Shown piece after piece: positions 56,530 to 64,000 of a DNA stretch of 64,000 nucleotides (its first letter is position 1; every line of letters starts with the position of its first letter). The position numbers and the translations under genes were made by a program. The notes under the pieces were generated by a model, which saw only the letters and a list, made by a program, of their open reading frames with translations, was not told where the DNA came from and ran no database searches. This stretch comes from SHZL01 sp963784425 (GTDB lineage: Bacteria > Pseudomonadota > Gammaproteobacteria > Xanthomonadales > SZUA-36): NCBI GenBank assembly GCA_963784425.1, contig CAWARM010000014.1, positions 107,094-171,093 of the forward strand. The letters are read 5' to 3'.

Positions 56530-57966
56530 ATGGACAGTTTAACAAGCAATGCTCGCAAAACAATTAGAAAAATTGTTACGGGGACGTTTGCTGCACTGCT
56601 TATGGCCAGCCACGTTAGTGCTGCGGATATGCAGGAAAGTACCGACAGCTATGGCCCGTTCGGAACTCTGCATATTTACCAGACCAGCGAACACCCCGGC
56701 CATGTGGTGCTGTTTGTTTCCGGCGATGGCGGGTGGGATCTTCGCGCGATTGATATAGCCAGATCCCTCGCGGAACTGGACATCGTGGTGGTGGGCATAG
56801 ACATCACTCATTACATTGAGCATCTTAATGCCAGTAATGACAAATGCAGTTATGCTGCCGCGCAATTCGAGAGTTTAAGCCAATACCTGCAAAGGAAATA
56901 TGAATTCGCCAGGTATATTCCGCCCGTGCTGGTGGGCCACTCTTCCGGCGCAGCAATGGTGTATGCCACGCTGGCGCAATCTCCAGCCAACACCTTCGCA
57001 GGGGCTATAAGTCTGGGGTTCTGCCCTGACCTCAAAACGGACACGCCCTTCTGCAAAGGCAATGGAACGCTGGCCAGCAAGCCGGATCCGCAGCTGGGCT
57101 TTATCTATGAGTCCGTGGCAAGCCTGCCAGCACCCTGGGTGGTGCTGCAGGGAGATATCGACCAGGTATGTTCCTCACCCGCCACCAAAAGCTTCACTAC
57201 AAAAGTTGCTAATGCCCAGCTGATGGAACTACCGAAGGTCGGCCACGGTTTCTCGGTGCAGAAAGACTGGATGCCGCAGTTCAAGGCAGCGTTCCAACAG
57301 ATCGTGACTGAGCAGCAAGCCGGGGATGCTCTTGAACATAAAGAGGGAGCCATTAGCGACCTGCCGCTGGTGGAGCTTCCGGCGGCCGATAGAGGCGATA
57401 CGCTGGCCGTTGTCGTATCGGGCGACGGCGGTTGGGCCAGCCTCGATAAACAAATCGGCGAAACACTGCGGAATGACGGTATATCGGTTGTCGGTCTCGA
57501 TTCCCTGCACTATTTCTGGGACAAGAAAACCCCGGATATCGCAGGCAAGGATTTAGCCCGAATCCTGCTCTATTACAGCCAGGCATGGGGTGCCAGTAAG
57601 TTTATCCTGGTAGGCTATTCACGTGGCGCAGACACGCTGCCCTTCATGATCAGCCGCTTGCCCGAGGAACTGAAATCGAAGGTAAGAACCGTAGCGCTGC
57701 TTGGCATGGAAGCAGATGTGGATTTTGAGTTCCACGTTTCAGACTGGCTCTCCAGTGGCGGCGAAGGTGAACATAAAACCATTCCCGAAGTACAGAAACT
57801 GGCAGGTATGAACGTGCTTTGCATTTATGGCTCGGATGAAGACCACAGCGCGTGCACCCAGCTCTCAAAAAGCGTTGCCACGGTCGTTGAAATGCCAGGG
57901 GGACATCATTTTGCTGGCGATTACGAAAAACTGGCCGCCATTATCCTGGAACACTACAGGCAGTGA
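56530..57966 (+). CDS. acvB: AcvB/VirJ-family periplasmic hydrolase
   Basis: A signal peptide (VTGTFAALLMASHVSA) is followed by two alpha/beta-hydrolase-like halves, each opening with VSGDGGW (VVLFVSGDGGWDLRAID; VVVSGDGGWASLDKQIGE). Serine motifs are GHSSGAA in the first half and GYSRGAD in the second (VirJ-like) half. In Agrobacterium, AcvB is encoded with the mprF homologue lpiA and hydrolyses lysyl-phosphatidylglycerol, so this pair should build and turn over that lipid. The order mprF-acvB is conserved. Confidence 0.92.
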   Translation: MDSLTSNARKTIRKIVTGTFAALLMASHVSAADMQESTDSYGPFGTLHIYQTSEHPGHVVLFVSGDGGWDLRAIDIARSLAELDIVVVGIDITHYIEHLNASNDKCSYAAAQFESLSQYLQRKYEFARYIPPVLVGHSSGAAMVYATLAQSPANTFAGAISLGFCPDLKTDTPFCKGNGTLASKPDPQLGFIYESVASLPAPWVVLQGDIDQVCSSPATKSFTTKVANAQLMELPKVGHGFSVQKDWMPQFKAAFQQIVTEQQAGDALEHKEGAISDLPLVELPAADRGDTLAVVVSGDGGWASLDKQIGETLRNDGISVVGLDSLHYFWDKKTPDIAGKDLARILLYYSQAWGASKFILVGYSRGADTLPFMISRLPEELKSKVRTVALLGMEADVDFEFHVSDWLSSGGEGEHKTIPEVQKLAGMNVLCIYGSDEDHSACTQLSKSVATVVEMPGGHHFAGDYEKLAAIILEHYRQ

Positions 57967-58083
57967 AAGCTTCAGTTCCAAGGGAGCCGGCTACAGTTTG
58001 TGGCAGGATACAATGGCTGCTGGCGGTGCCTGGCAGCTCAATTCCGTAACCAGGAAGTTCATCTTTGCAGGTCACTTGGGCGT

Positions 58084-58773
58084 ATGACAATGGATGTGTT
58101 AACGATCACCGGCGCCGCGGTAGTCACCGTGCTTTCAATCACCAGCCACGAAGCGGCTCACGGCTTTGTTGCCAACCTCCTGGGTGATTCCACTGCGCGC
58201 GAGCAGGGCCGGCTCACATTGAACCCCATTCCACATATCGACCTTTTTTTTACCATCCTGCTGCCCTTGTTCCTGATCCTGTCGGGTTCAGGGTTCATCT
58301 TTGGCGGAGCCAAGCCGGTACCAGTGAATGTGTCACGATTACACAGCCCCCGCCGGGACTGGGCGCTGGTAGGGGTTGCGGGGCCGGCTATGAACCTGGC
58401 GATTGCCCTGGCTCTGACGGTGATTCTTTCGGCTGCGATTGGTCTTGGCCTGACCAATGCAGACTCGAGCCTGGCGCGGATTCTGGCGATAGGAATATTC
58501 CTCAATGTCTTGCTTGCCGTTTTCAATCTGATCCCAATTCCGCCGCTGGACGGCTCGCGCCTGGTCCAGTACTTTCTTTCCGGTGAAGCGCTGATTTTGT
58601 ACCGGCGGATTGAACAGTTTGGCCTGCTCATCATCCTGGGCCTGCTGTTCCTGGTGCCCGGTGCTTCAGCGCTGGTTGCCACAATTGTTTCCCGGCTCGT
58701 GGAACTCATCACGCTACCGTTTGGCGTATGGACTGAGGTTGAACACTTGTTGCAAAGCACGCTTTCCGGCTGA
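58084..58773 (+). CDS. M50-type site-2 protease family membrane protein
   Basis: The zinc motif HEAAH in SITSHEAAHGFVANLLGDST is followed by the third-ligand motif NLIPIPPLDGSRL (Asp). LTLNPIPHIDLFFTILLPLF and AGPAMNLAIALAL are typical of the compact YwhC-like group. The 229-residue protein has about five helices and cleaves within membranes or regulates substrates of unknown identity. ATG 58084 is the earliest start consistent with the first helix; the upstream ORF is not protein-like. Confidence 0.88.
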   Translation: MTMDVLTITGAAVVTVLSITSHEAAHGFVANLLGDSTAREQGRLTLNPIPHIDLFFTILLPLFLILSGSGFIFGGAKPVPVNVSRLHSPRRDWALVGVAGPAMNLAIALALTVILSAAIGLGLTNADSSLARILAIGIFLNVLLAVFNLIPIPPLDGSRLVQYFLSGEALILYRRIEQFGLLIILGLLFLVPGASALVATIVSRLVELITLPFGVWTEVEHLLQSTLSG

Positions 58774-58850
58774 TTCGTGACCAGCACTACCTGAGTTTCA
58801 GAGCACACAAAGGCTAAGCGGATGAGTGGCGATCGAGTGTAGACAGCAAT

Positions 58851-58901
58851 ATGGATGACACCTGGATCTTCGGTTACGAATCACTGATCTGGCGAGCCGG
58901 G
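58851..58901 (+). pseudogene. chaC: N-terminal remnant of gamma-glutamylcyclotransferase ChaC
   Basis: The frame from ATG 58851 reads MDDTWIFGYESLIWRAG, matching the ChaC N-terminus (W-x-FGYGSLIWRPGF), then loses similarity at 58896-58901. ChaC degrades glutathione in the cytoplasm. Only about 17 codons survive. The breakpoint coincides with the end of the moxR fragment. Confidence 0.7.
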
Positions 58902-59039
58902 CTCCCCCTTGATAAGGATGGGCCGGCCAAGCGTCACGGCTGCGTTGGCTGCAGAGCTCAGGTCTTCAGTGGCAATATAGCGATCAGTGCCGGTGAAACG
59001 CGCTGAGGTGAGTTGATCCGGCCGTGCTGAACTGGACAA
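58893..59039 (-). pseudogene. Truncated MoxR ATPase 5' fragment
   Basis: The TTG at 59039, with GGAG seven bases upstream, starts LSSSARPDQLTSARFTGTDR and runs YIATEDLSSAANAAVTLGRP, ILIKGEPG before breaking just before the Walker A lysine. It aligns nearly residue for residue with the intact MoxR at 51354-52235, including upstream TATACTCCG sequence. It is a duplicate that lost its 3' part by deletion. Confidence 0.85.
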
Positions 59040-59102
59040 GGTTATACTCCGCTTAAATAGCAACTAGCTAGTTTAATGGAAACCAGGGAGTCGGGAAAAA
59101 TC

Positions 59103-61013
59103 ATGTCACTGCAGCAATTTTTTATTCAGCCACGTATCGTCGTTGCCTGGCTGGCGATGTGCAGTCTTACCATGTTCTGCCTGACCAGTACCGCCGAAGA
59201 ACCAAGGACCATGAAGCCGGTGCTGCATGGCAAGCACTGGGTAGCCATTACCGGCAAGCCCCTGGCGGCGACTGCGGGCGGCATGATCTTTATCCGGGGC
59301 GGGAACGCGGTGGACGCTGCCTGCGCCATGCTGGCGGCTGCTTCCACCATGTGGGATACGCTGGGCTGGGGCGGCGAGACCCAGGCATTGATTTACAATC
59401 CGCACACCGGTGAAGTAAAAGGCATCAACGCGCTCGGCGTGGCGCCGACCGGCGCGACCGTCCAATTTTTCCGTGACCAGGGCATGGTCTATCCGCCGGA
59501 ATTCGGTCCGCTGGCGGCAGTAACTCCGGGTACGCCCGGTGGGCTGATGGTGATGCTGGCCGAATGGGGCAGGCTGAGCCTGGCGGAAGTGCTGGCGCCG
59601 GCCATGCAGATGGCCGAGGGCTATCCGATCGAACAAGCAGAGGCCGACAAGATCGAGGAAAAGCGGGAAACCTTGGAGCAATGGTCATATTCGAGCAAAG
59701 TGTTTCTGCCTCATTTGAGCGCCGATCACCCCGAAGAACCTGCTGGCCCGGTCGCTGGGGAAATTTTCCGCCAGCCGGACCTGCTGGCCACCCTGCAAAA
59801 GCTGGTGGATGCTGAAGCCCAGGCCCTGGCCAGTGGCAAGAGCCGCAAAGAGGCCATCCTTGCAGCCTATGATCGTTTCTATCGCGGTGACATTGCCGCG
59901 GAAATCGTCCGCAGCTCCAGCGAATACGGCGGCCTGATAACCCGGGAGGATCTGGCGAACTGGCAGGTACATATCGAGGAACCCGTCAGCACCTCTTACA
60001 AAGGCATTGAAGTCTTCAAGTTGACCAGTTGGACCCAGGGACCGGTGCTGCTGCAGGCCCTGAACATGCTCGAAGATATTGATCTGAAAAGCATGGGTTA
60101 TAACAGTACGCGCTATATTCACACGCTGTATCAGGTCATGAACCTCGCATTTGCCGATCGCGATTTCTACTACGGCGATCCAGCGGTTCCACCCGTTGAG
60201 CCCATCCAGGGAATACTGTCCAAAGAATACGCAAAGCAGCGCCGCGCGCTGATCAACCCGGAGCGCAATGATCCCCTGGTGAAGCCGGGTGACCCCTATC
60301 CCTTCCAGGATGATAAAAACCCCTACCCGGAGTTGCTGGAAAAATGGACCCCGACCCCGCCCAAGGCCGAGGATGATGGCACGGCCGGAAACCAGCAAGC
60401 CAACCTGATGACGCACGACCAGGCCTTTCTTGCCGGTACCACCTCCATCCAGGCCGCCGATGAGGAAGGCTGGGTGGTTTCCGTTACACCCAGTGGCGGC
60501 TGGGTACCGGCTTTCATCGCAGGTACCACAGGCATCGGCCTCAGCCAGCGTATGCAGAGTTTTGTGCTGGACGAGGCGCTCAACCCGTTCAACGTGGTCC
60601 ACCCCGGGCAGCAACCCCGCGTCACGCTCACGCCCAGCATCGCACTGCAGGATGGCAAGCCCTTGCTGGCGTTTTCAGTGCAGGGCGGTGATACGCAAGA
60701 GCAGAACCTGTTGCAGTTCTTTCTCAACGTGGTGGAATTCGGCATGAATGTGCAACAGGCGGTGGAGGCCCACAACTTCACCAGCTACCAGATGCAGAGC
60801 TCGTTTGCTGACCACCAGTCAGAGCCTGGACGATTGGAAGTGACCTATAAAGTATCGGAATGGGTGCGCGCTGAACTGGGCAGGATGGGATACACGGTAG
60901 AAACGGTTGAGCGCACCGCCAGCCCGGTCACGGCCATCTGGTTTGACCAGGTGAATGGCAGTTTCTGGGGTGGCGCCAGCGAGCAGGGCGAGGATTACGG
61001 CCTGGCGTGGTAG
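59103..61013 (+). CDS. ggt: Gamma-glutamyltransferase family protein
   Basis: The 636-residue protein has an N-terminal export signal (VVAWLAMCSLTMFCLTSTA) and the two-subunit precursor layout: large-subunit FIRGGNAVDAACAMLAAAST and GETQALIYNP; then GTTSIQAADEEGWVVSVTPS where autoprocessing should occur at the first threonine. GGT is periplasmic and hydrolyses glutathione or gamma-glutamyl amides. The usual TTH at the nucleophile is TTS here, and GSG regions are modified, so it may belong to an acylase-like subfamily. ATG 59103 is chosen over 59076 because it gives the signal peptide directly. It overlaps the convergent DUF3025 gene by 19 bases. Confidence 0.88.
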   Translation: MSLQQFFIQPRIVVAWLAMCSLTMFCLTSTAEEPRTMKPVLHGKHWVAITGKPLAATAGGMIFIRGGNAVDAACAMLAAASTMWDTLGWGGETQALIYNPHTGEVKGINALGVAPTGATVQFFRDQGMVYPPEFGPLAAVTPGTPGGLMVMLAEWGRLSLAEVLAPAMQMAEGYPIEQAEADKIEEKRETLEQWSYSSKVFLPHLSADHPEEPAGPVAGEIFRQPDLLATLQKLVDAEAQALASGKSRKEAILAAYDRFYRGDIAAEIVRSSSEYGGLITREDLANWQVHIEEPVSTSYKGIEVFKLTSWTQGPVLLQALNMLEDIDLKSMGYNSTRYIHTLYQVMNLAFADRDFYYGDPAVPPVEPIQGILSKEYAKQRRALINPERNDPLVKPGDPYPFQDDKNPYPELLEKWTPTPPKAEDDGTAGNQQANLMTHDQAFLAGTTSIQAADEEGWVVSVTPSGGWVPAFIAGTTGIGLSQRMQSFVLDEALNPFNVVHPGQQPRVTLTPSIALQDGKPLLAFSVQGGDTQEQNLLQFFLNVVEFGMNVQQAVEAHNFTSYQMQSSFADHQSEPGRLEVTYKVSEWVRAELGRMGYTVETVERTASPVTAIWFDQVNGSFWGGASEQGEDYGLAW

Positions 61014-61883
61014 GCGGCAAACTCAAGCACGGTGGCCGTCGCTTGGGTTGCAGCAGAGGGGCGAAATACCTGCCGGTCTGCATAAAAGCCAGCGTCCTGC
61101 TCCGCTTCGGCCCACCAGCCGGGGATACCCATCAGCGGCAGGGGTGACAAACTCCCGGTTGATCCGAGCATCCTGCCTTCAGCCAAGGCCTGGGCCAGGC
61201 CGCGGTCCAGACTCTGCAACACATCTTCACGCAACAGGCCGGCCAATCCATTATCGATATGCAGCAGCAGGGCATGCGCGGTCAATGCTTTGTAGGGCGT
61301 AAGGAATTTCTCCAGCAGGGCGTGGCCGCAAACGAAGACCAATACCTCCTCGTGCCACAGCGATGTTTGCTGAAGAAACACCTCCTTCCAATCCCGCGCA
61401 GCAAGAGCGTTCCAGAAAACCCTTGCGCGTACTGACGACAATCACGCCGCTTTCATCGAACAGCGTCAAGGCATCGCGTTGTGGTCCCCGCCGCGGTTCG
61501 TGACCGGAACTGATCTGCGCACAATGGGCAGCGTTCATGGCGGATTTAAGCCGGGTAAACTGGCACCAGACCAGCGCGTTGAACAGATCATGCCAATGGT
61601 TTGCGCGTGTGCTCACTTCGCCGGTTTGAAAAATATGCTGTTCGTAGGCAACGCCGGGTAGCAGGGTGCTGGGCCGGAAACGGATGGGCAGGCCGCGCTG
61701 GTTGACCGCATGCACGGGCAATAGTGACTGGAGTTCTTGCGGACCGGGCAGTTCATCCGTGGCGGGCGCAGCCTGCCGGAGAAGCTGCAGCAGCGCGCGA
61801 TAGTCAGCCCAATAAGGGCGGGAAATGTCCAGGGTGCGAAGTTGGGGCAGCACGGTTTCAGCACTGCCGGTTGCACTGGCCAA
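60995..61883 (-). pseudogene. DUF3025-family protein with frameshift
   Basis: The N-terminal part (LDISRPYWADYRALLQLLRQ; HDLFNALVWCQFTRLKSAMN; DALTLFDESGVIVVS) and the C-terminal part (ARDWKEVFLQQTSLWHEEVL; VFVCGHALLEKFLTPYKALT; LLLHIDNGL) lie in different frames, meeting near 61427. One extra base in GTCAGTACGCGC restores continuity. The TTG at 61883 starts right after the TGA of the lipoprotein gene. The family is uncharacterised; conserved NALVW and GHALLEK regions are intact. Confidence 0.85.
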
Positions 61884-62573
61884 TCAATTGCCTATGCGGA
61901 CAAAAACCTGGGGCTCAGACCAGATGAGCAAATTTCCTGCAGGGGAATTGATTAACTCGAGTTGGGCTGGTGCAAGCGGAGCCAGCATGACATCCTCGTC
62001 TTCCCTGACGGTACCGGGCAGGCGTCCATCCTGCACTGCCTGTTGGAAGTGCTCGACATCCGGCAACCACAGGATGATGCGCTTGCCATTATTGTCGATT
62101 CTTGCCCACGTATATTCCGGTGGAACCGCAAGATCTGTAACCGGTGCAGGGGTTGCCGCTGCGGCCATTGCAGGTGCATCTGTGGCCGGCGCATCTGTCG
62201 CCGGTATTTCAGTAGCGGGTGCTGCTGTTGTGCCCCGCTCCTCAGCAGATTCTTTTTCCATGCTGAGGAAAATCATTTCTCCGGTTTGCCGCACCGTGCC
62301 GGTTACAGACTCAAAGCGTGCTCCCTCACCCTCAGCCCCGCGTTCAACCCAGGCGGCCTGCAACAAGCCTTTTTCACTATCCAGTACCGTGGTCAGTATG
62401 ACCACTTCATCATTGACCCAGGTCCCCTGCCAGGTGGCAGGGTCGAGTGTTACCACCACATCCCCTATGGGCTCTTTCACCAACACAGCATTGCAGCCGC
62501 CCAGCAGCATCGAGCCCAGCAACAGCAACATGAGCAGCACGGCATATCTTGCAGTATTTCCCGCAGTGATCAT
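61884..62573 (-). CDS. Lipoprotein of unknown function
   Basis: A lipoprotein signal ends in LLGGC (VLLMLLLLGSMLLGGC), so lipidation at the cysteine near residue 27 is expected. A beta-rich N-terminal half (VVVTLDPATWQGTWVNDEVV) is joined by a low-complexity PAT/APA linker (ATEIPATDAPATDAPAMAAA) to a C-terminal domain (YTWARIDNNGKRIILWLPDV). I do not recognise the family. It lies between the amidohydrolase and DUF3025 genes on one strand with 0-25 base gaps. Confidence 0.8.
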   Translation of the reverse strand: MITAGNTARYAVLLMLLLLGSMLLGGCNAVLVKEPIGDVVVTLDPATWQGTWVNDEVVILTTVLDSEKGLLQAAWVERGAEGEGARFESVTGTVRQTGEMIFLSMEKESAEERGTTAAPATEIPATDAPATDAPAMAAAATPAPVTDLAVPPEYTWARIDNNGKRIILWLPDVEHFQQAVQDGRLPGTVREDEDVMLAPLAPAQLELINSPAGNLLIWSEPQVFVRIGN

Positions 62574-62598
62574 GTGGCACTTCCGTCCTTTACGCTGG

Positions 62599-63881
62599 TC
62601 ATTCAGCCTGCTTATAGACTACGCCCTGTTTCATGACAAAGGGAACATCCAGCAAAACGCTGATGTTTTCCAGCGGGTCGCCCGGCACTGCGATCAGGTC
62701 CGCCATGAGGCCAACTTTTACCTGGCCCCGATCGGGCGTTCCCAGGGCCTCGGCCGAATCCATGGTGGCGCTGCGGATGGCTGCCAGAGGTGTCATGCCG
62801 TGGCTCACGCGGGCAATGAGCTCGTGTGCATTCTCACCGTGCGGATATACGCCGGCATCAGAGCCGTTGGCGATTTTAAGGTTCATGTCGTTGTCGCGTT
62901 TGAAGCTCTCAAGCACCAGGGGTTGCAAATACTCTTCCTTGGCACGAATCGCAGGCGGTAACTGGTTTAAGTCTATCGCTTCATTCAAATACAGGTTGGG
63001 CACCACCCAGGTACCATTTTTCTTGATAATGGCTGCAGCTTCTTCGGTCATGATGCTGTCGTGTTCAATGGAATCGATACCTGCCTGTGAGGCTGCAATG
63101 ATGCCCTCGGTACCGTGCGCATGCGCGGCGATCTTCAAGCCATGGCGGTGGGTTTCATCCGCTGCCGCCTTGAGTTCTTCAAACGAATACTGCTGTGCCC
63201 CCACTGGCCCTTCGAAAGACAGAACCCCCGCAGTGGCGCAAATCTTGATTGCCTTGGCGCCATGCTTGATCTGGTAGCGCACGGCTTTGACCACCTCGTC
63301 CACGCCATCGGCAATGCCACTGCGATAGTCTCCTTCCCTTACGCCCGGTGCAAAGCCGGTAATGTCGCAATGGCCACCCGTGATGCTCAGTGCGTGGCCG
63401 ACCGGAATGATATGCGGGCCAATGACATCGCCCCGGTCAATCGCTTTCATGGTGGCCACGTCGACGAATCCGAAGGAACCCAGTTCACGCACGGTGGTAA
63501 AACCCGCCATGAGGGTGCGCCCGGCGTTTTTTCCGGAGCGCAAGGCCAGTTCGCCGACGGTCCAGGTTACGGGTTCATATTGCCAGCCCGGCACAATTTC
63601 GTAGGAGAGGTGGGTGTGAACGTCGATCAGCCCGGGCAACACCATCAGGTTGGGGAGTTCAATGACGGTAGCGCCGGCGGGCAGGTCAGCCGGGTTGATC
63701 GCGGAAATCAGCCCGCCATCTATCACGATGTTGGCCGGTGTTACCCATTTGCCTGCGGCCACATCGAGCCAGGCTTTGGCTTTGATGACGGTTGTTTCCT
63801 CTGCCAGCAGTTCGCTGACGGCAAGGTCAGCAGCATTGCGAGCAGGCTGCTCCTGAATATAGCGGTTAATGATGGTTTCAT
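62599..63881 (-). pseudogene. Exported metal-dependent amidohydrolase with 5' frameshift
   Basis: The core matches the imidazolonepropionase-like / Xaa-Pro dipeptidase amidohydrolases: metal motif LIDVHTHLS, bridging lysine in AIKICATAG, histidines in IAAHAHGTEG and SIEHDSIM, and aspartate in IANGSDAGVYPHGENAH. The open core frame begins without a good start. Upstream, ATG 63881 with AAGGA eight bases away encodes a signal peptide (KPSLTAIFRSSLLAMLLTLP) in another frame. A one-base deletion near 63808-63830 would join it to LAEETTVIKAKAWLD. The enzyme is probably periplasmic when intact. Confidence 0.86.
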
Positions 63882-64000
63882 GTCGGTGGTCCTTTGGTGA
63901 TTGCCGCGTAATGGAGGTATCTACGTAAGGGAAGGTGCATTTTGGCGCAATTCTTCGCGTGAAACAAAATTACTGCCGCCACCGGCCTTTGTAATGCTGA
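63882..64000. other. Window end, no gene seen
   Basis: The 119 bases upstream of the amidohydrolase contain its ribosome-binding site (TCCTT at 63890-63894 on the plus strand) and presumably its promoter. Nothing else is recognisable. Confidence 0.5.

Larger units (their letters stand above)
58774..59102. other. Non-coding scar region between protease and ggt genes
   Basis: This 329-base stretch contains no intact gene. It holds the chaC start (58851 on) and the truncated moxR start (to 59039), listed separately. The ggt ribosome-binding region and promoter must lie in 59040-59102. Confidence 0.7.

Noticed and set aside
59685..60614. 309-codon open frame on the minus strand
   Set aside because: It is antisense to the gamma-glutamyltransferase gene, without homology.

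Overview
The window looks like a chromosomal segment of a GC-rich gammaproteobacterium. The strongest evidence is the TonB2-type transport operon (DUF3450, TtpC-like proton channel, ExbB, two ExbD, TonB, TPR protein), which is arranged as in Shewanella and Vibrio relatives. Two large membrane-anchored TolB-like/TPR proteins and two families of GGGG...CCCC palindromes fit the same assignment. No genus can be named from sequence alone. I saw no rRNA, tRNA, CRISPR array, integrase or classical insertion sequence.

Layout. 1-5.3 kb: a partial gene, a TolB/TPR membrane protein, and a pair of surface-glycan glycosyltransferases, with palindromes between them. 5.3-7.6 kb: a secreted catalase-peroxidase. 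7.8-19.8 kb: two sulfotransferases, a thioredoxin-fold protein, a flavin monooxygenase, two GT2 and one GT4 glycosyltransferases, a radical SAM enzyme, a Tat-exported superoxide dismutase and an MmpL exporter. This may be a locus for a sulfated glycoconjugate or glycolipid. 19.8-24.2 kb: a RidA-like lipoprotein, a decaheme OmcA/MtrC-type cytochrome behind an FNR-like box, a DUF1579 protein and a SHOCT protein. 24.2-27.8 kb: an overlapping asparagine synthetase and GMC oxidoreductase. 28-32 kb: copC, a copD-cytochrome c fusion, pxpB and a frameshifted pxpC. 32-37 kb: an AI-2E permease, a DUF3667 protein, a second TolB/TPR protein and a TauE-type permease. 37.5-45.3 kb: the TonB2-type operon, with its first two genes duplicated at the end. 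45.3-50 kb: DedA, DUF1232, LysE, metallo-beta-lactamase fold, MFS and methyltransferase genes, then a large nested palindrome. 50-58.8 kb: a frameshifted VWA protein with its MoxR ATPase, glgC, then mprF-acvB (lysyl-phosphatidylglycerol synthesis and hydrolysis) and an M50-type protease. 58.8-63.9 kb: a scar joining the start of chaC to the start of a second moxR, gamma-glutamyltransferase, a frameshifted DUF3025 gene, a lipoprotein and a frameshifted exported amidohydrolase.

The main themes are envelope and surface-glycan building, periplasmic redox and peroxide defence, copper handling and TonB-dependent uptake. Two unusual threads run through the window. First, mobile palindromes supply the last residues and stop codons of five genes and sit in frame inside another. 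Second, four genes carry single-base frameshifts, which are either real decay or assembly error.
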